DNA of 64,000 nt from Cherax quadricarinatus (Eukaryota > Arthropoda > Malacostraca > Decapoda > Parastacidae). The DNA lies in assembly GCF_038502225.1 (NCBI RefSeq), contig NC_091311.1:35528084-35592083 (forward strand). Reading direction: 5' to 3'. Both the position numbers and the translations under genes were made by a program. Position 1 is the stretch's first letter, and each line of letters begins with the position of its first letter. The notes beneath the pieces are model-generated. The model was given only the letters and a program-made list of their open reading frames with translations, did no database searches and was not told where the DNA came from. Shown piece by piece: positions 1-10,691 of the stretch.

Positions 1-75
1 ACACCGACCAGTGAAGAGGCGGGGCCAGGAGCTTGGACTCGACCCCTGCAACCTCAACTAGGTGAGTACAACTAG
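1..75 (+). mobile_element. LINE family B 3' tail
   Basis: This is the non-coding 3' end of a family B element whose body lies before the window. It carries the family hallmarks GAGGCGGGGCCAGGAGCT and CGACCCCTGCAACC, followed by two GGTGAGTACA steps. The same tail is seen at 650-714, 13160-13211, 14870-14935 and, on the minus strand, 45829-45900. It runs straight into an (AC)n tract. Confidence 0.75.
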
Positions 76-78
76 GTG

Positions 79-81
<3 letters not shown>

Positions 82-116
<35 letters not shown>
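82..116. repeat. (AC)n microsatellite
   Basis: About 17 uninterrupted AC units lie between the tail of one family B element and the 5'-truncated start of the next. Confidence 0.95.
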
Positions 117-120
<4 letters not shown>

Positions 121-122
121 CT

Positions 123-714
123 GCAGCATATGAGCGCCTGGCAAACCTGAGAATTGCGTTCCGATACCTCAGTAAGGAATCGTTCAAGACACTGTACACT
201 GTGTACATCAGGCCCATACTGGAGTACGCAGCACCAGTTTGGAACCCACACCTGGTCAAGCACATCAAGAAATTAGAGTAAGTGCAAAGGTTTGCAACAA
301 GGTTAGTTCCGGAACTCGGGGGAATGTCCTACGAAGAAAGGTTGAGGGAAATCGGCCTGACGACACGGTTAAGGGAGACATAATACCGACATACAAAATA
401 CTGCGCGAAATAGATAAGGTGGGCAGAGACAGGATGTTCCAGGGAGGGGACACAGAACAAGGGGTCACAATTGTAAGCTGAAGACTCAGACGAGTCACAG
501 GGATGTTAGGAAGTATTTCTTCAGTCATAGAGCTGTCAGGATGTGGAATAGTCTTGCAAGTGAGGTAGTGGAGGCAGGAACCATACATAGGTTTGAGATG
601 AGATATGACATACCTCAGGGAGCAGAGAAAGAGAAGGCCTAGCAGCGATCAGTGAAGAGGCGGGGCCAGGAGCTGAGTCTCGACCCCTGCAACCATAAAT
701 AGGTGAGTACATTC
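123..714 (+). pseudogene. Family B LINE, C-terminal RT remnant and tail
   Basis: Translation in shifting frames gives the region after the reverse transcriptase: YERLANLRIAF, then LYTVYIRPILEYAAPVWNPH, QRFATRLVPEL, MSYEERLREIGL and RKYFFSHRAVRMWNS. These match the cleaner minus-strand copy at 45909-46241. A stop follows KLE, a short deletion removes the LEDRR segment near 367, and further frame breaks follow, so this is a dead fragment. It starts abruptly next to (AC)n (5' truncation) and ends with the family tail at about 650-714. The family is a non-LTR retrotransposon of the CR1/Jockey kind; the clade is inferred. Confidence 0.8.
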
Positions 715-889
715 CAATTCACTTCCTATTTTCACTCGTCTGGGATTCCCTTTCCTCCTCTTCTTCTATGTATGGTGTTTTTAATGCTTATTTTAGAAGA
801 AGAATTATTATTACCGATGTATATATGGTAATTTTAATTTTATATTGAAACTAGCGAAAATATTCAGGTCAGAAGAGTAAACTGAACTG
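715..889. other. Unassigned AT-rich spacer
   Basis: No gene, tandem repeat or recognisable transposon was found between the family B tail and the minisatellite. Confidence 0.5.
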
Positions 890-2074
890 AAACTGTTGAT
901 TGATGTTGTTTACTGAAGTTAGAGTTGTTTATCAACGTTGTTTACTGAAGTTGGAGTTGTTTATCAATGTTGTTTACTGAAGTTGGAGTTGTTTATCAAT
1001 GTTGTTTACTGAAGTTGGAGTTGTTTATCAACGTTGTTTACTGAAGTTGGAGTTGTTTATCAACGTTGTTTACTGAAGTTGGAGTTGTTTATCAACGTTG
1101 TTTACTGAAGTTGGAGTTGTTTATCAATGTTGTTTATCAACGTGAAAGTTGGAGTTGTTTATCAACGTTGTTTACTGAAGTTGGAGTTGTTTATCAATGT
1201 TGTTTACTGAAGTTGGAGTTGTTTATCAACGTTGTTTACTGAAGTTTACTGTTGTTTAAGTTGGAGTTGTTTATCAACGTTGTTTACTGAAGTTGGAGTT
1301 GTTTATCAACGTTGTTTACTGAAGTTGGAGTTGTTTATCAACGTTGTTTACTGAAGTTGGAGTTGTTTATCAACGTTGTTTACTGAAGTTGGAGTTGTTT
1401 ATCAACGTTGTTTACTGAAGTTGGAGTTGTTTATCAACGTTGTTTACTGAAGTTGGAGTTGTTTATCAACGTTGTTTACTGAAGTTGGAGTTGTTTATCA
1501 ACGTTGTTTACTGAAGTTGTTGTTTATCTGAAGTTGGAGTTGTTTATCAACGTTGTTTACTGAAGTTGGAGTTGTTTATCAATGTTGTTTACTGAAGTTG
1601 GAGTTGTTTATCAACGTTGTTTACTGAAGTTGGAGTTGTTTATCAACGTTGTTTACTGAAGTTGGAGTTGTTTATCAACGTTGTTTACTGAAGTTGGAGT
1701 TGTTTATCAATGTTGTTTACTGAAGTTGGAGTTGTTTATCAACGTTGTTTACTGAAGTTGGAGTTGTTTATCAACGTTGTTTACTGAAGTTGGAGTTGTT
1801 TATCAACGTTGTTTACTGAAGTTGGAGTTGTTTATCAACGTTGTTTACTGAAGTTGGAGTTGTTTATCAACGTTGTTTACTGAAGTTGGAGTTGTTTATC
1901 AACGTTGTTTACTGAAGTTGGAGTTGTTTATCAACGTTGTTTACTGAAGTTGGAGTTGTTTATCAACGTTGTTTACTGAAGTTGGAGTTGTTTATCAACG
2001 TTGTTTACTGAAGTGGGAGTTGTTTATCAACGTTGTTTACTGAAGTTGGAGTTGTTTATCAACGTTGTTTACTG
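890..2074. repeat. 32-bp minisatellite, about 37 copies
   Basis: The unit reads TTGGAGTTGTTTATCAACG followed by TTGTTTACTGAAG, 32 bp in all. Most copies are identical; the common variant is CAATG for CAACG. A few units are broken, near 1135-1150, 1240-1262 and 1515-1530. The array ends inside the unit and passes without spacer into a family A LINE at about 2075. Confidence 0.97.
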
Positions 2075-2996
2075 GATCTGCATGAGGCTGTCATCAGCTG
2101 AGGACGCGGTAAACCTCCAAGAAGATATAAACAAAGTTTTCCAGTGGGCAACGGTAAACAATATGATGTTCAATGAGGACAAATTCCAACTACTCCGTTA
2201 TGGAAAACTGGAGGAGATAATAACTAGAACAGAGTATACTACTGACTCCGGCCATACAATAGAGCGGAAAAATAATGTAAGGGACCTGGGAGTAGTAATG
2301 TCTGAGGATCTCACTTTCAAGGATCAAAACAGTGCCACGATCGCACGTGCAAAGAAAATGATAGGATGGATAATGAGAACTTTCAAAACGAGAGATGCCA
2401 AGCCCATGATGATCTTTTTCAAATCACTTGTTCTCTTTAGGCTGGAATACTGCTGTACATTAACATCTCCATACAAAGCAGGTGAAATCACAGATCTAGA
2501 GAGTGTACAGAGATCCTTTACTGCACGTATAAGTTCTGTCAAGCACCTTAACTACTGGGAACGCTTGGAAGCACTTGACTTGTACTCGTTGGAACGCAGG
2601 AGGGAGAGATATATCATAATCTACACTTGGAAAATCTTGGAAGGAATGGTCCCAAATCTGCACACAGAAATCACTCCTTACGAAAGTAAAAGACTGGGCA
2701 GGCGATGCAAAATGCCCCCAATAAAAAGTAGGGGCGCCATTGGTACACTAAGGGAAAACATCATAAGTGTCCGGGGCCCAAAACTGTTCAACAGCCTCCC
2801 ATCAAGCATTAGGGGAATTGCCAATAAACCCCTGGCTGCCTTCAAGAGAGAGCTGGACAGATACCTAAAGTCAGTGCCGGATCAGCCGGGCTGTGGCTCG
2901 TATGCTGGACTGCGTGCGGCCAGCAGTAACAGCCTAGTTGATCAGGCCCTGATCCATCGGGAGGCCTGGTCATGGACCGGGCCGCGAGGGCGCTGA
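2075..2996 (+). pseudogene. Family A LINE, 5'-truncated RT C-terminal part
   Basis: An open frame of about 305 codons is homologous to the last part of the 769-aa protein at 17855-20164. Shared blocks are NNMMFNEDKFQLLRYGK, LGVVMSEDLTFKD, GWIMRTFKTRDAKPMM, EYCCTLTSP, NYWERLEALDLYSLERRRER, IRG and DRYLKSVPDQPGCGSY, ending RGR-stop. The catalytic FADD box is lost: homology starts just after it (ICMRLSS against ICMTVSS). The frame also runs upstream into the 32-bp array, so the apparent Met at 2001 is array sequence and not a real start. The fragment is open but cannot be autonomous. Confidence 0.88.
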
Positions 2997-3050
2997 TCCC
3001 CGGAATAACCTCCAGGTAACCTCCAGGTAACCTCCAGGTAACCTCCAGGA
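2997..3050 (+). repeat. Family A 3' tail, CTCCAGGTAAC repeats
   Basis: Four steps of CTCCAGGTAAC follow the stop codon. The same terminal repeat ends the copies at 20180-20200 and 52440-52450. Short tandem 3' ends are typical of CR1-group LINEs. Confidence 0.85.
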
Positions 3051-3304
3051 GGGTGGGGGGGGGTAGGGAGATGATGTACCTTCAGAACAGTGGTATTACA
3101 GCCAAGTCAGGTAAAACAGTGTAAGTCAACCGTCTCTCCTGCATCCTCTCTATCGTTCCTCATCTTCTTCCTCTTTCCTTTTCTACGACTCGTATATCTA
3201 GATATCTAGGTAGTCTTTAATCTAGATAGAAGTAGATAGTTCTCAGCAGATAGACTTGGTGTGGACTCCCAACATCTTTCTTATCTGTGTTTCCCATGTA
3301 CTTC

Positions 3305-3370
<66 letters not shown>

Positions 3371-3680
3371 CCAGCTGCCAACCACAAAATCACTAGACAC
3401 AAAAGACCTTGTAATAATGCAGACTGACACCTCACTCACACAATATAATCACGTGCCCTCAAATACCATGTTCCACTTCAGGTATTTGGCAAAGCACTTG
3501 CAATCTCAAAGCTAACTGCAATCACAAAAAAGCCGCCACCTCATCAAAATATTGTCTTGGTATTGGAGGGGCGCCCAAATTGCCCGTTGTCGCCTGGAAA
3601 TTGCATTGATTTTGATTTCTTCAAGTGAGGGAGGTGATATGTTCAATTTTTTTCCTCTCGTGTTGTGGTGAGCTAATGTT
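3051..3680. repeat. Spacer with (GT)n
   Basis: The stretch holds a (GT)n run at 3306-3369. No coding signal or transposon was found in the rest. Confidence 0.75.
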
Positions 3681-3808
<128 letters not shown>

Positions 3809-5560
3809 CACTCGCCTATTTATATTCACTTTCATGTGGTTGCAGAGGTCTAGTCTTAGTTCTTGGCCCCTCCTCTCAGCTAGCAATTAGCCAGACTCTC
3901 TCCCTCCTGGTCTCATGTGCCCTATTGTACCTCCTCTTAAAACAATATGTGAAGCTTCCACCACTTCGTAGATTCCATTCCGCTTCTTGATCACCCTGAG
4001 ATCGAAGAAATACTTCGTGACATCCCTTTGGCATATATGTGCCTTAAACTTCCACCTCTGCCACTCCCCCGGTCCCTTCCCTCTAGTACCCTTTTCCATC
4101 CTCTTAAACAGCCTATTCCTATCTTTTCAGTTCCTCTGAGTATTTTGTTTATGATCTTGTCTTCCCTGGTTCTTCTGTCTCCCAGGAGAGGCTAATGGAG
4201 TTGAATCTGTCTTCGACAGATTGAATTCCGTTAGCCTCTCCTGTGAGCTCATAAATCTTACCTCAAGAGCAAGCCTCGTTACAGTCTTCTGCGCTTTCTG
4301 CAGTTTAACATTTTTTTTTACATGTTGGTTCCACTCTGGAGCTACATTCTCCATAATGGACCTGGAATATGGTGTACAAAACGCCAGGAATAACTTGAGA
4401 TTTCTGAAGGCTATTCCTCAGATTTGCCAGACGAGCACTGGCTGCAGAGTTTATTCGCTTGATGCGAGTCTCTGGCGATATCACAAGCACCATGCTCGCC
4501 CATAGGACTTTACGAGTGTAGTGTGCAGCCTCTGTCCCCAGAGTCTATACTCCGCGTCCGATTTTCTTCCCAAGACTTCATAACTTTGAATTTGCTGGAG
4601 ATGAATTCAAGCAACCACTTATCTGATAAGTTTTGGAGTTTGTCCAGATGCATTTGTAACCCTTCCCTTTCCCTGTATGTTTCTATTCTCTTCGTTAGTT
4701 TTACATTATCAGCAAACAGGGATTCATCTTATTCAGTCTCATTTGGTATGTCATCCACATAAACCAGAAAGTCCTGCACTAATACCGATTTTTGCGGAAC
4801 CTCACTTGTTGCTCTTCCCCATTCTGGTGTCTCTTCCCTGACTGTTGCTCTTAGCTTCATTTCCCTGAAGTATTCTTTGAATCCTCCTACACCTCAAGTG
4901 CTTGCCCCAGGCTCTTGTGGGATACAGTATTAAATGTCGCTTTTCAGTCTTAGAAACTGCAAGCCGCCCTTCCTTCTGTCTCCACTCTCACTTCAGTTAC
5001 TTGCAAAAATCTCACAGGTTGGTAAGACGAGGTTTGCCATCTTTAAACTTGTGTTGGGTGTTTACGATACCGTTTTTCTCCTAGCGCTCCATTACCCTTC
5101 TGATTATCTCTTCTATTTCCTTGCATGTTATTCATGTCAGCGAAACTGGTCTTTAGTCCAACGCTTCCTGTCTTCTTAAATGCTTCCAGATCACTGGTAA
5201 ATGTTCCGTGTTCACTGACTTATGGATCTTAGCTAGTGGTTCGAGCAGTGCTTCTCCTCCCTCTCGTGGAACTCATGGTAACATCTCGACATATCACACT
5301 GCCTTTGATGTACCCAGCTCCACCACAAGTTTTTTTTTCGTCATCTTCTCTAATGTGTATGGTGTGCAGTACTTCTCGGTGTAACCTTACCCCTGGGCTT
5401 CCTTTTATTGTATCATTAACTTACTCAAACAAAGTTTTCCTTAACCTCCATCAACTTAGCACTCCTTTTCCCCCATTTGGGTCTCAGTTCTACCAATTAA
5501 TTTCTTTGAAACTGAAATCATCGATGATAGTTGCTTTTCTTGCTTTCTGAGCACTCTTAG
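3809..5560 (-). pseudogene. Long degenerate family B LINE, RT region
   Basis: Read on the minus strand, the stretch gives a decayed reverse transcriptase in family B order. From its 5' side there is EPLAKIHKSVNTEHLPVIWK (compare TIFNKSIDTEQLPEVWK at 12320), then a YVDDIPNE and LFADNVKLTKRIE region. It continues RINSAASARLANLRNS, MSSQERLTEFNLS, and finally a RDVTKYFFDLRVIKK C-terminus at about 3990-4060. Stops and frameshifts occur throughout. The 3' tail at about 3810-3890 is weak. The 5' limit is uncertain and I take it to about 5560. Confidence 0.72.
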
Positions 5561-5702
5561 CTGCTCCTGCCATGTTAACCACTGCACTGTTGTTGTCTTC
5601 ATATTCCTGTCTCGGTCTCCTACTGTTAGGTGGCTGGTTGTGTATCAGTGCAACTATGGCATTTTGTGTTACCATCTGTCAAAAGCACTTGCTGCTGCTG
5701 CT

Positions 5703-5748
<46 letters not shown>

Positions 5749-5997
5749 GAAGCACCACACACACACAGATGGTAAGCGTAAACGAGGCTTGACGTGTGGT
5801 TGTGACCAATCATGGTGGGTGTCGTAATGAGGGTGTCTGTGAGAGGGTGTGACTGACACTGTTATGGTGTGACGGTATATGACGGCTGTGAAGGTGACAG
5901 TAACAGGGAACTCTTCTATCCTTGGTGTTACAGGCCAGTCACGGCTCCTGTGGGTTAGCGGCTCTAGTGGGTGTTTATTTTCAACTGCACATTACCG
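5561..5997. other. Spacer with (GT)n
   Basis: Contains (GT)n at 5704-5747. No gene signal was recognised. Confidence 0.6.
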
Positions 5998-6084
5998 GAA
6001 ACACCAGCAGTGTGCTGCTAACCTGTTCTATACGATAGTTACACAGGAACTCTCATAGTTACTATTACCCTCCATGTGCGGGGT

Positions 6085-6239
6085 TTCTAAAAGTATTATC
6101 CAGAGGGCTGAGGAGGGGTTGTTGAGGTAGTTCGGATATTTAGTGAGGATGGGACAAAATAGAATGACCTGGAGGACGTATAAATCTATAGTGGAAGGAA
6201 GGCGGGGTTGGGGTCGTTCTAGGAAAGGTTGGAGGGAGT
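6085..6239 (+). pseudogene. RTE-like LINE C-terminal fragment
   Basis: The fragment gives QRAEEGLLR, then stop, FGYLVRMGQ, and further on GRRGWGRSRKGW. It matches the better copy at 62865-63000 (QRAEEGLLRWFGHLERMDQ). It lacks the 3' tail. It is bracketed by two similar segments of about 50 bp, at 5998-6050 and 6241-6292, each starting with ACACCAGCAGTGTGCTG. Confidence 0.75.
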
Positions 6240-6322
6240 GGGAACACCAGCAGTGTGCTGTTACCTCGTTCAATGTGCTGGTTACACAGGAGGAACAAAA
6301 GTTATGTATAAACTGAACATCT

Positions 6323-6378
6323 GATGGGCACTCGAACCGTGGTTCGAGGCTCAACGCTGCAACCAGTTATCCGCTGAT
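6323..6378 (-). mobile_element. tRNA-like SINE head, minus strand
   Basis: On the minus strand an A-box-like AGCGGATAACTGG and a B-box CGGTTCGAGTGCC flank the shared core TGGTTGCAGCGTTGAGCCT. It faces the plus-strand head at 6426. Confidence 0.5.
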
Positions 6379-6425
6379 ACAGTCATGTCATGGCAGTGCT
6401 GGTGGTAAAACCATCCTATTGTAAG

Positions 6426-6492
6426 CTCTGTAGCTGAGTGGTTGCAGCGTTGAGCCTACTAATAGCATGGAACACAGTTCGAGTCGCCTGTC
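6426..6492 (+). mobile_element. tRNA-like SINE head, plus strand
   Basis: An A-box-like TAGCTGAGTGGTTG and a B-box-like AGTTCGAGTCG sit about 40 bp apart, with the core TGGTTGCAGCGTTGAGCCT also found inverted at 6323-6378. There is no convincing acceptor stem, so this is read as a tRNA-derived SINE head and not a tRNA gene. Confidence 0.5.
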
Positions 6493-7389
6493 CAGTATTT
6501 TTATTCACTGACAGCCTTTCGTTATGACTTATACGATACCAACAGTTTACTGTGTTTCTTCTTATATTCCATCACACACAGTGAATTTTTTTATGTTAAA
6601 TGAAAAAAACCTGTCAGCCCGAGCCGGCAAGACAGTGTCAGCCGGGAGACTTCAGCAGGACAATGAGGATATCGTCAGGTATTCTTAAAAAAAAGACTTA
6701 TCAGCTACGTCAGCTTCAAAGATTTTCTTTCAGCAAGGCTGGAGTCACTATTACTTGGGAATTATCTCTCAGGCTGGACTATCTCATACACAGGATAAGT
6801 GGGATTAATGAGGAAATCTTCATCCCAGAGACAACAGATTCGTGGTGGTGGTGGTGGTGGTGGTGGTGGTGGTGGTGGTGGTGGTGGTGGTGGTGGTTGT
6901 AGCTGAGAGGAAATGGAAGGTGGTGGTGGTGGGGGGACGATGTTGATAGCTGTGTGGGGAGAGGGTTTGTTTTGGTAATAGAACCCTCTAGTTCTTGGAG
7001 AACTTGGTAGTTACAGCGTAGCTCATATAGATCATATTGTCTGGCCAAAAATGTTCTTCACAAACCCGTGAAGAACGATAGTTCTGAGTGAATGTTACAC
7101 CGGAAAGACGACCTCGTCGCCTACGACGATACATCACGACTTAGTGAGTTCACACGAGGGTCAACAAACATATAATTACTTAGATACCTAGGACGGGTTT
7201 CAGACGCGTCCTGTGTGAAAGAAGCGAGACGGAAACAAGCAAACAAATGCAGTGTAACGAGATTCCTTACTGACAAAGTTTCGCTCACGCAGTGAATTTT
7301 TTTCCAGGCGTGAGAAGCGTTGTCAGTAAAAAATATCATTCCGTCCTGTCAGTATTTTTATTCCGTTTTCTGCCAGGTTAAGCATTAGT
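6493..7389. other. Unassigned sequence with (TGG)n
   Basis: Contains (TGG)n at 6842-6897. No exon with clear splice sites and no known transposon was found in the rest. Confidence 0.6.
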
Positions 7390-7449
7390 TAATTTAACTT
7401 TAATATCCACAATAAACCCATCCTGTCGGACGTAGTCAGAAGATTATAG

Positions 7450-7572
7450 GTCCAGGAACTGGAATCTAACATTTTTGCAAGGGATGGGGTACATCTCTCT
7501 GGGGCAGGGGTGGTAGCACTTGCAGACTCGATTGAGAAGGCCATTGGTGAAATGCCTATGATTTTAAACTGA
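7450..7572 (+). pseudogene. ORF1 C-terminal remnant, esterase-like
   Basis: Forty codons are open before the TGA at 7570-7572, including IFARDGVHLSGAG followed by VVALADSIEKAIGEM. The DGVHLS block resembles the C-terminal Asp-x-x-His block of SGNH/GDSL esterases, a domain known in CR1 ORF1 proteins. An in-frame TAG at 7447-7449 closes the frame upstream, so only the tail of the protein is left. The stop shares its A with the ORF2 start codon (TGATG at 7570-7574). Confidence 0.65.
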
Positions 7573-9802
7573 TGGAAGATAGAGGTATGGGTGTGTGTGG
7601 GAAACAAGCAGGTTGCAACACTAGGGTTGGAAACAGTAAATGTATAAAAGGCATTCAGCATGAAGTTATAAATAAAGACAATAGATCAGGTCAGCAAACA
7701 AAGGGGGACAGCAGAGGGCAGCAAGAGACTAGCTCCCTTAAGGTTTACTATACTAATAGCAGGAGTGTAAGAAATAAGATAGATGAGCTAAGATTAATTG
7801 CAAGTGCAGGAAACATAGATATTATTGCTATAACAGAGACCTGGCTCAATCTGAAAGATAGAGAGATGCCCTCTGAATGTCACATACAAGGCTATAAATT
7901 ATTCCACACTGACAGGGTCAACAGGAAAGGTGGTGGAGTAGCGATGTATGTCAGAGACAATTTAAATTGTTGTGTTAGACAAGATATTAAATTAGAAGCA
8001 TCAGCCACTGAATCTGTTTGGTTACAGCTTCTCGAGGGCCGAGAAAAACTAATTTTGGGTGTGATTTACAGGGCCCCAAATCTTGATAGGGAGTGCAGTA
8101 AACTTCTATGGGACGAAATTCGTAAGGCATCTACATACGAAAATGTTGTGCTAATGGGAGATTTCAACTATAGACAGATTGACTGGAGCAATTTGACAGG
8201 AAATTTAGAGTCAGGTGACTTTCTTGATACGATCCAGGATTGTTTTTTAAAACAGTCTGTGACAGCGCCAACTAGGGGAAATAACCTCCTTGACTTGGTT
8301 CTTGCCAGTAGGGAAACACTAATTAATAATCTTGAGGTTAATGATGAGCTTGGGGAAAGTGATCACAAATCACTCAGTTTCAATATATCATGGAATTCCC
8401 CTAATAATGGCAATCAAGTCTCCGTCCCTGACTTTCGCTTGGCTGATTTCATAGGACTGAAAAATTACTTAGGTGGGCTGAACTGGAATGACCTGACTAA
8501 GGGTCAGGTAGGTGGTGATGGTTGCCGATATGATGCTTTCCAGGGCATAGTTCTAGCTGCTCAGTCAAATTATGTTCCAAATAGGGAAATCAGATCAAAC
8601 AAAAATGATCCTAAATGGATGAACAATAGATTAAAATATCTGATTGGTCGAAAGAGAGGCATATATAGGCAAATCAAAAGAGGAGAGGGGCAATTAAGAA
8701 ATCGATATATTCAGTTAAAGAGAGAAATAAAAAAGGGAATTAGAAAGGCAAAAAGAGATTATGAGGTTAAAGTTGCAAGAGAATCGAAGACTAACCCAAA
8801 AGGATTCTTTCAGGTATACAGAAGTAAGATCAGGGACAAGATAGGCCCACTCAAAAGTTCCTCGGGTCAGCTCACTGACAGTGATAAGGAAATGTGTAGA
8901 ATTTTTAACACATACTTCCTCTCAGTTTTTGCACAGGAGGATACCAGCGATATTCCAGTAATGATAAATTATGTAGAACAGGACGAGAATAAACTGTGCA
9001 CGATTAGGGTCACGAGTGACATGGTCCTTAGGCAAATAGATAAATTAAAACCTAACAAATCCCCAGGCCCTGATGAACTGTATGCAAGGGTTCTAAAGGA
9101 ATGTAAAGAGGAGCTTAGCACACCTTTGGCTAATCTTTTCAACATATCACTACAAACGGGCATGGTGCCAGATAAGTGGAAAATGGCAAATGTGATACCT
9201 ATTTTCAAAACAGGTGACAGGTCCTTAGCTTCGAACTATAGACCAATAAGCCTAACCTCCATAGTGGGAAAATTTATGGAATCAATAATTGCCGAGGCAG
9301 TTCGTAGCCACCTTGAAAAGCATAAATTAATCAACGAATCTCAGCATGGTTTTACAAAGGGGCGTTCCTGCCTTACGAATTTATTAACTTTTTTCACTAA
9401 GGTAGTTGAGGAGGTAGATCATGGTAATGAATATGATATTGTGTATATGGACTTCAGTAAGGCTTTTGACAGGGTCCCACATCAGAGACTATTGAGGAAA
9501 ATTAAAGCACATGGAATAGAAGGAGAAATTTTTTCCTGGATAGAGGCATGGTTGACAAATAGGCAGCAGAGAGTTTGCATAAATGGGGAGAAATCAGAGT
9601 GGGGAAGCGTTACGAGCGGTGTTCCACAGGGGTCAGTGTTGGGCCCCCTGCTGTTCACAATCTACATAAACGACATAGATGAGGGCATAAAGAGCGACAT
9701 CGGCAAGTTTGCCGATGACACCAAAATAGGCCGTCGAATTCATTCTGACGAGGACATTCGAGCACTCCAGGAAGATTTGAATAGACTGATGCAGTGGTCG
9801 GA
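7572..9802 (+). CDS. CR1-like ORF2: endonuclease and reverse transcriptase, interrupted
   Basis: This ORF2 nicks the target DNA and reverse-transcribes the element RNA by target-primed synthesis. Residues about 60-280 form the endonuclease: YTNSRSVRNK, ITETWL, GGGVAMYV, GVIYRAP, LMGDFNY, LDLVLAS and the catalytic ESDHKS. A basic linker (about 350-410, rich in K and R) follows. The RT begins near residue 490 with KPNKSPGPDE, then NYRPISLTS, GFTKGRSC, YMDFSKAFDRVPH, SGVPQGSVLGPLLF and the catalytic KFADDTK. The apparent frame continues to 9923, but everything after 9802 belongs to the inserted SINE-like element. The real continuation is at 9978. The Met at 7572 overlaps the ORF1 stop. Confidence 0.9.
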
Positions 9803-9965
9803 TTATTATTATTATAATCAAGGGGGAAGCGCTAAACCCGGAGGATTATACAGCGCCTGGGGGGGGATGTGGAAGGCATTCAGGCTTAATTCGGGGAACT
9901 GGAGCACAGATCCAATTCCCTAAATCAAGAGCCCCTCACCAACATCAAGGAACCTTCCTTGAGGG
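9803..9965 (-). mobile_element. SINE-like insertion with 12-bp target duplication
   Basis: A 163-bp insert is flanked by perfect copies of GCAGTGGTCGGA at 9791-9802 and 9966-9977. On the minus strand it begins CCCCTCAAGGAAGGTTCC, a small hairpin, and ends in an AAT-rich tail (TTATTATTATT on plus). Tail plus duplication point to retroposition on the minus strand. No clear pol III boxes were found, so the class is uncertain. Insert plus duplication add 175 bp and break the ORF2 frame. Confidence 0.85.
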
Positions 9966-9977
9966 GCAGTGGTCGGA

Positions 9978-10691
9978 GAAGTGGCAGATGCAGTTTAATA
10001 TAGACAAATGCAAAGTTCTAAATGTTGGACAGGACAATAACCATGCCAATATAAACTAAATAATGTAAATCTTAATATTACGGATTGCGAAAAAGATTTA
10101 GGAGTTCTGGTTAGCAGTAATCTGAAACCAAGACAACAGTGCATAAGTGTTCGCAATAAAGCTAATAGAATCCTTGGCTTCATATCAAGAAGCATAAATA
10201 ATAGGAGTCCTCAGGTTGTTCTTCAACTCTATACATCCTTGGTTAGGCCTCATTTAGATTATGCTGCACAGTTTTGGTCACCGTATTACAGGATGGATAT
10301 AAATTCTCTGGAAAATGTACAAAGGAGGATGACAAAGTTGATCCCATGTATCAGAAACCTTCCCTATGAGGATAGACTAAGGGCCCTGAATCTGCACTCT
10401 CTAGAAAGACGTAGAATTAGGGGGGATATGATTGAGGTGTATAAATGGAAGACAGGAATAAATAAAGGGGATGTAAATAGTGTGCTGAAAATATCTAGCC
10501 TAGACAGGACTCGCAGCAATGGTTTTAAGTTGGAAAAATTCAGATTCAGGAAGGATATAGGAAAGTACTGGTTTGGTAATAGAGTTGTGGATGAGTGGAA
10601 CAAACTCCCGAGTACAGTTATAGAGGCCAGAACGTTGTGTAGCTTTAAAAATAGGTTGGATAAATACATGAGTGGATGTGGGTGGGTGTGA
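9978..10691 (+). pseudogene. CR1-like ORF2 C-terminal part after the insertion
   Basis: The stretch resumes ORF2 with EKWQMQFNIDKCKVLNVGQ, breaks frame near 10050, then runs KLNNVNLNITDCEKDLGVLV, NKANRILGFISRS, LYTSLVRPHLDYAAQFWSP, NVQRRMTKLIPCIRNLPYE, LHSLERRRIRGDMIEVYKW and KLPSTVIEARTLCSFKNRLD, ending GCGWV-stop at 10691. The part from 10239 is open without error. This is the usual C-terminal region of CR1/Jockey RTs. Confidence 0.88.

Noticed and set aside
2001..2074. N-terminus of the 331-codon family A frame
   Set aside because: It is minisatellite sequence in frame by chance with the LINE remnant.
9803..9923. Natural C-terminus of the 783-codon CR1 ORF2 frame
   Set aside because: These codons come from the SINE-like insertion; the true continuation is after the second copy of the target duplication at 9978.
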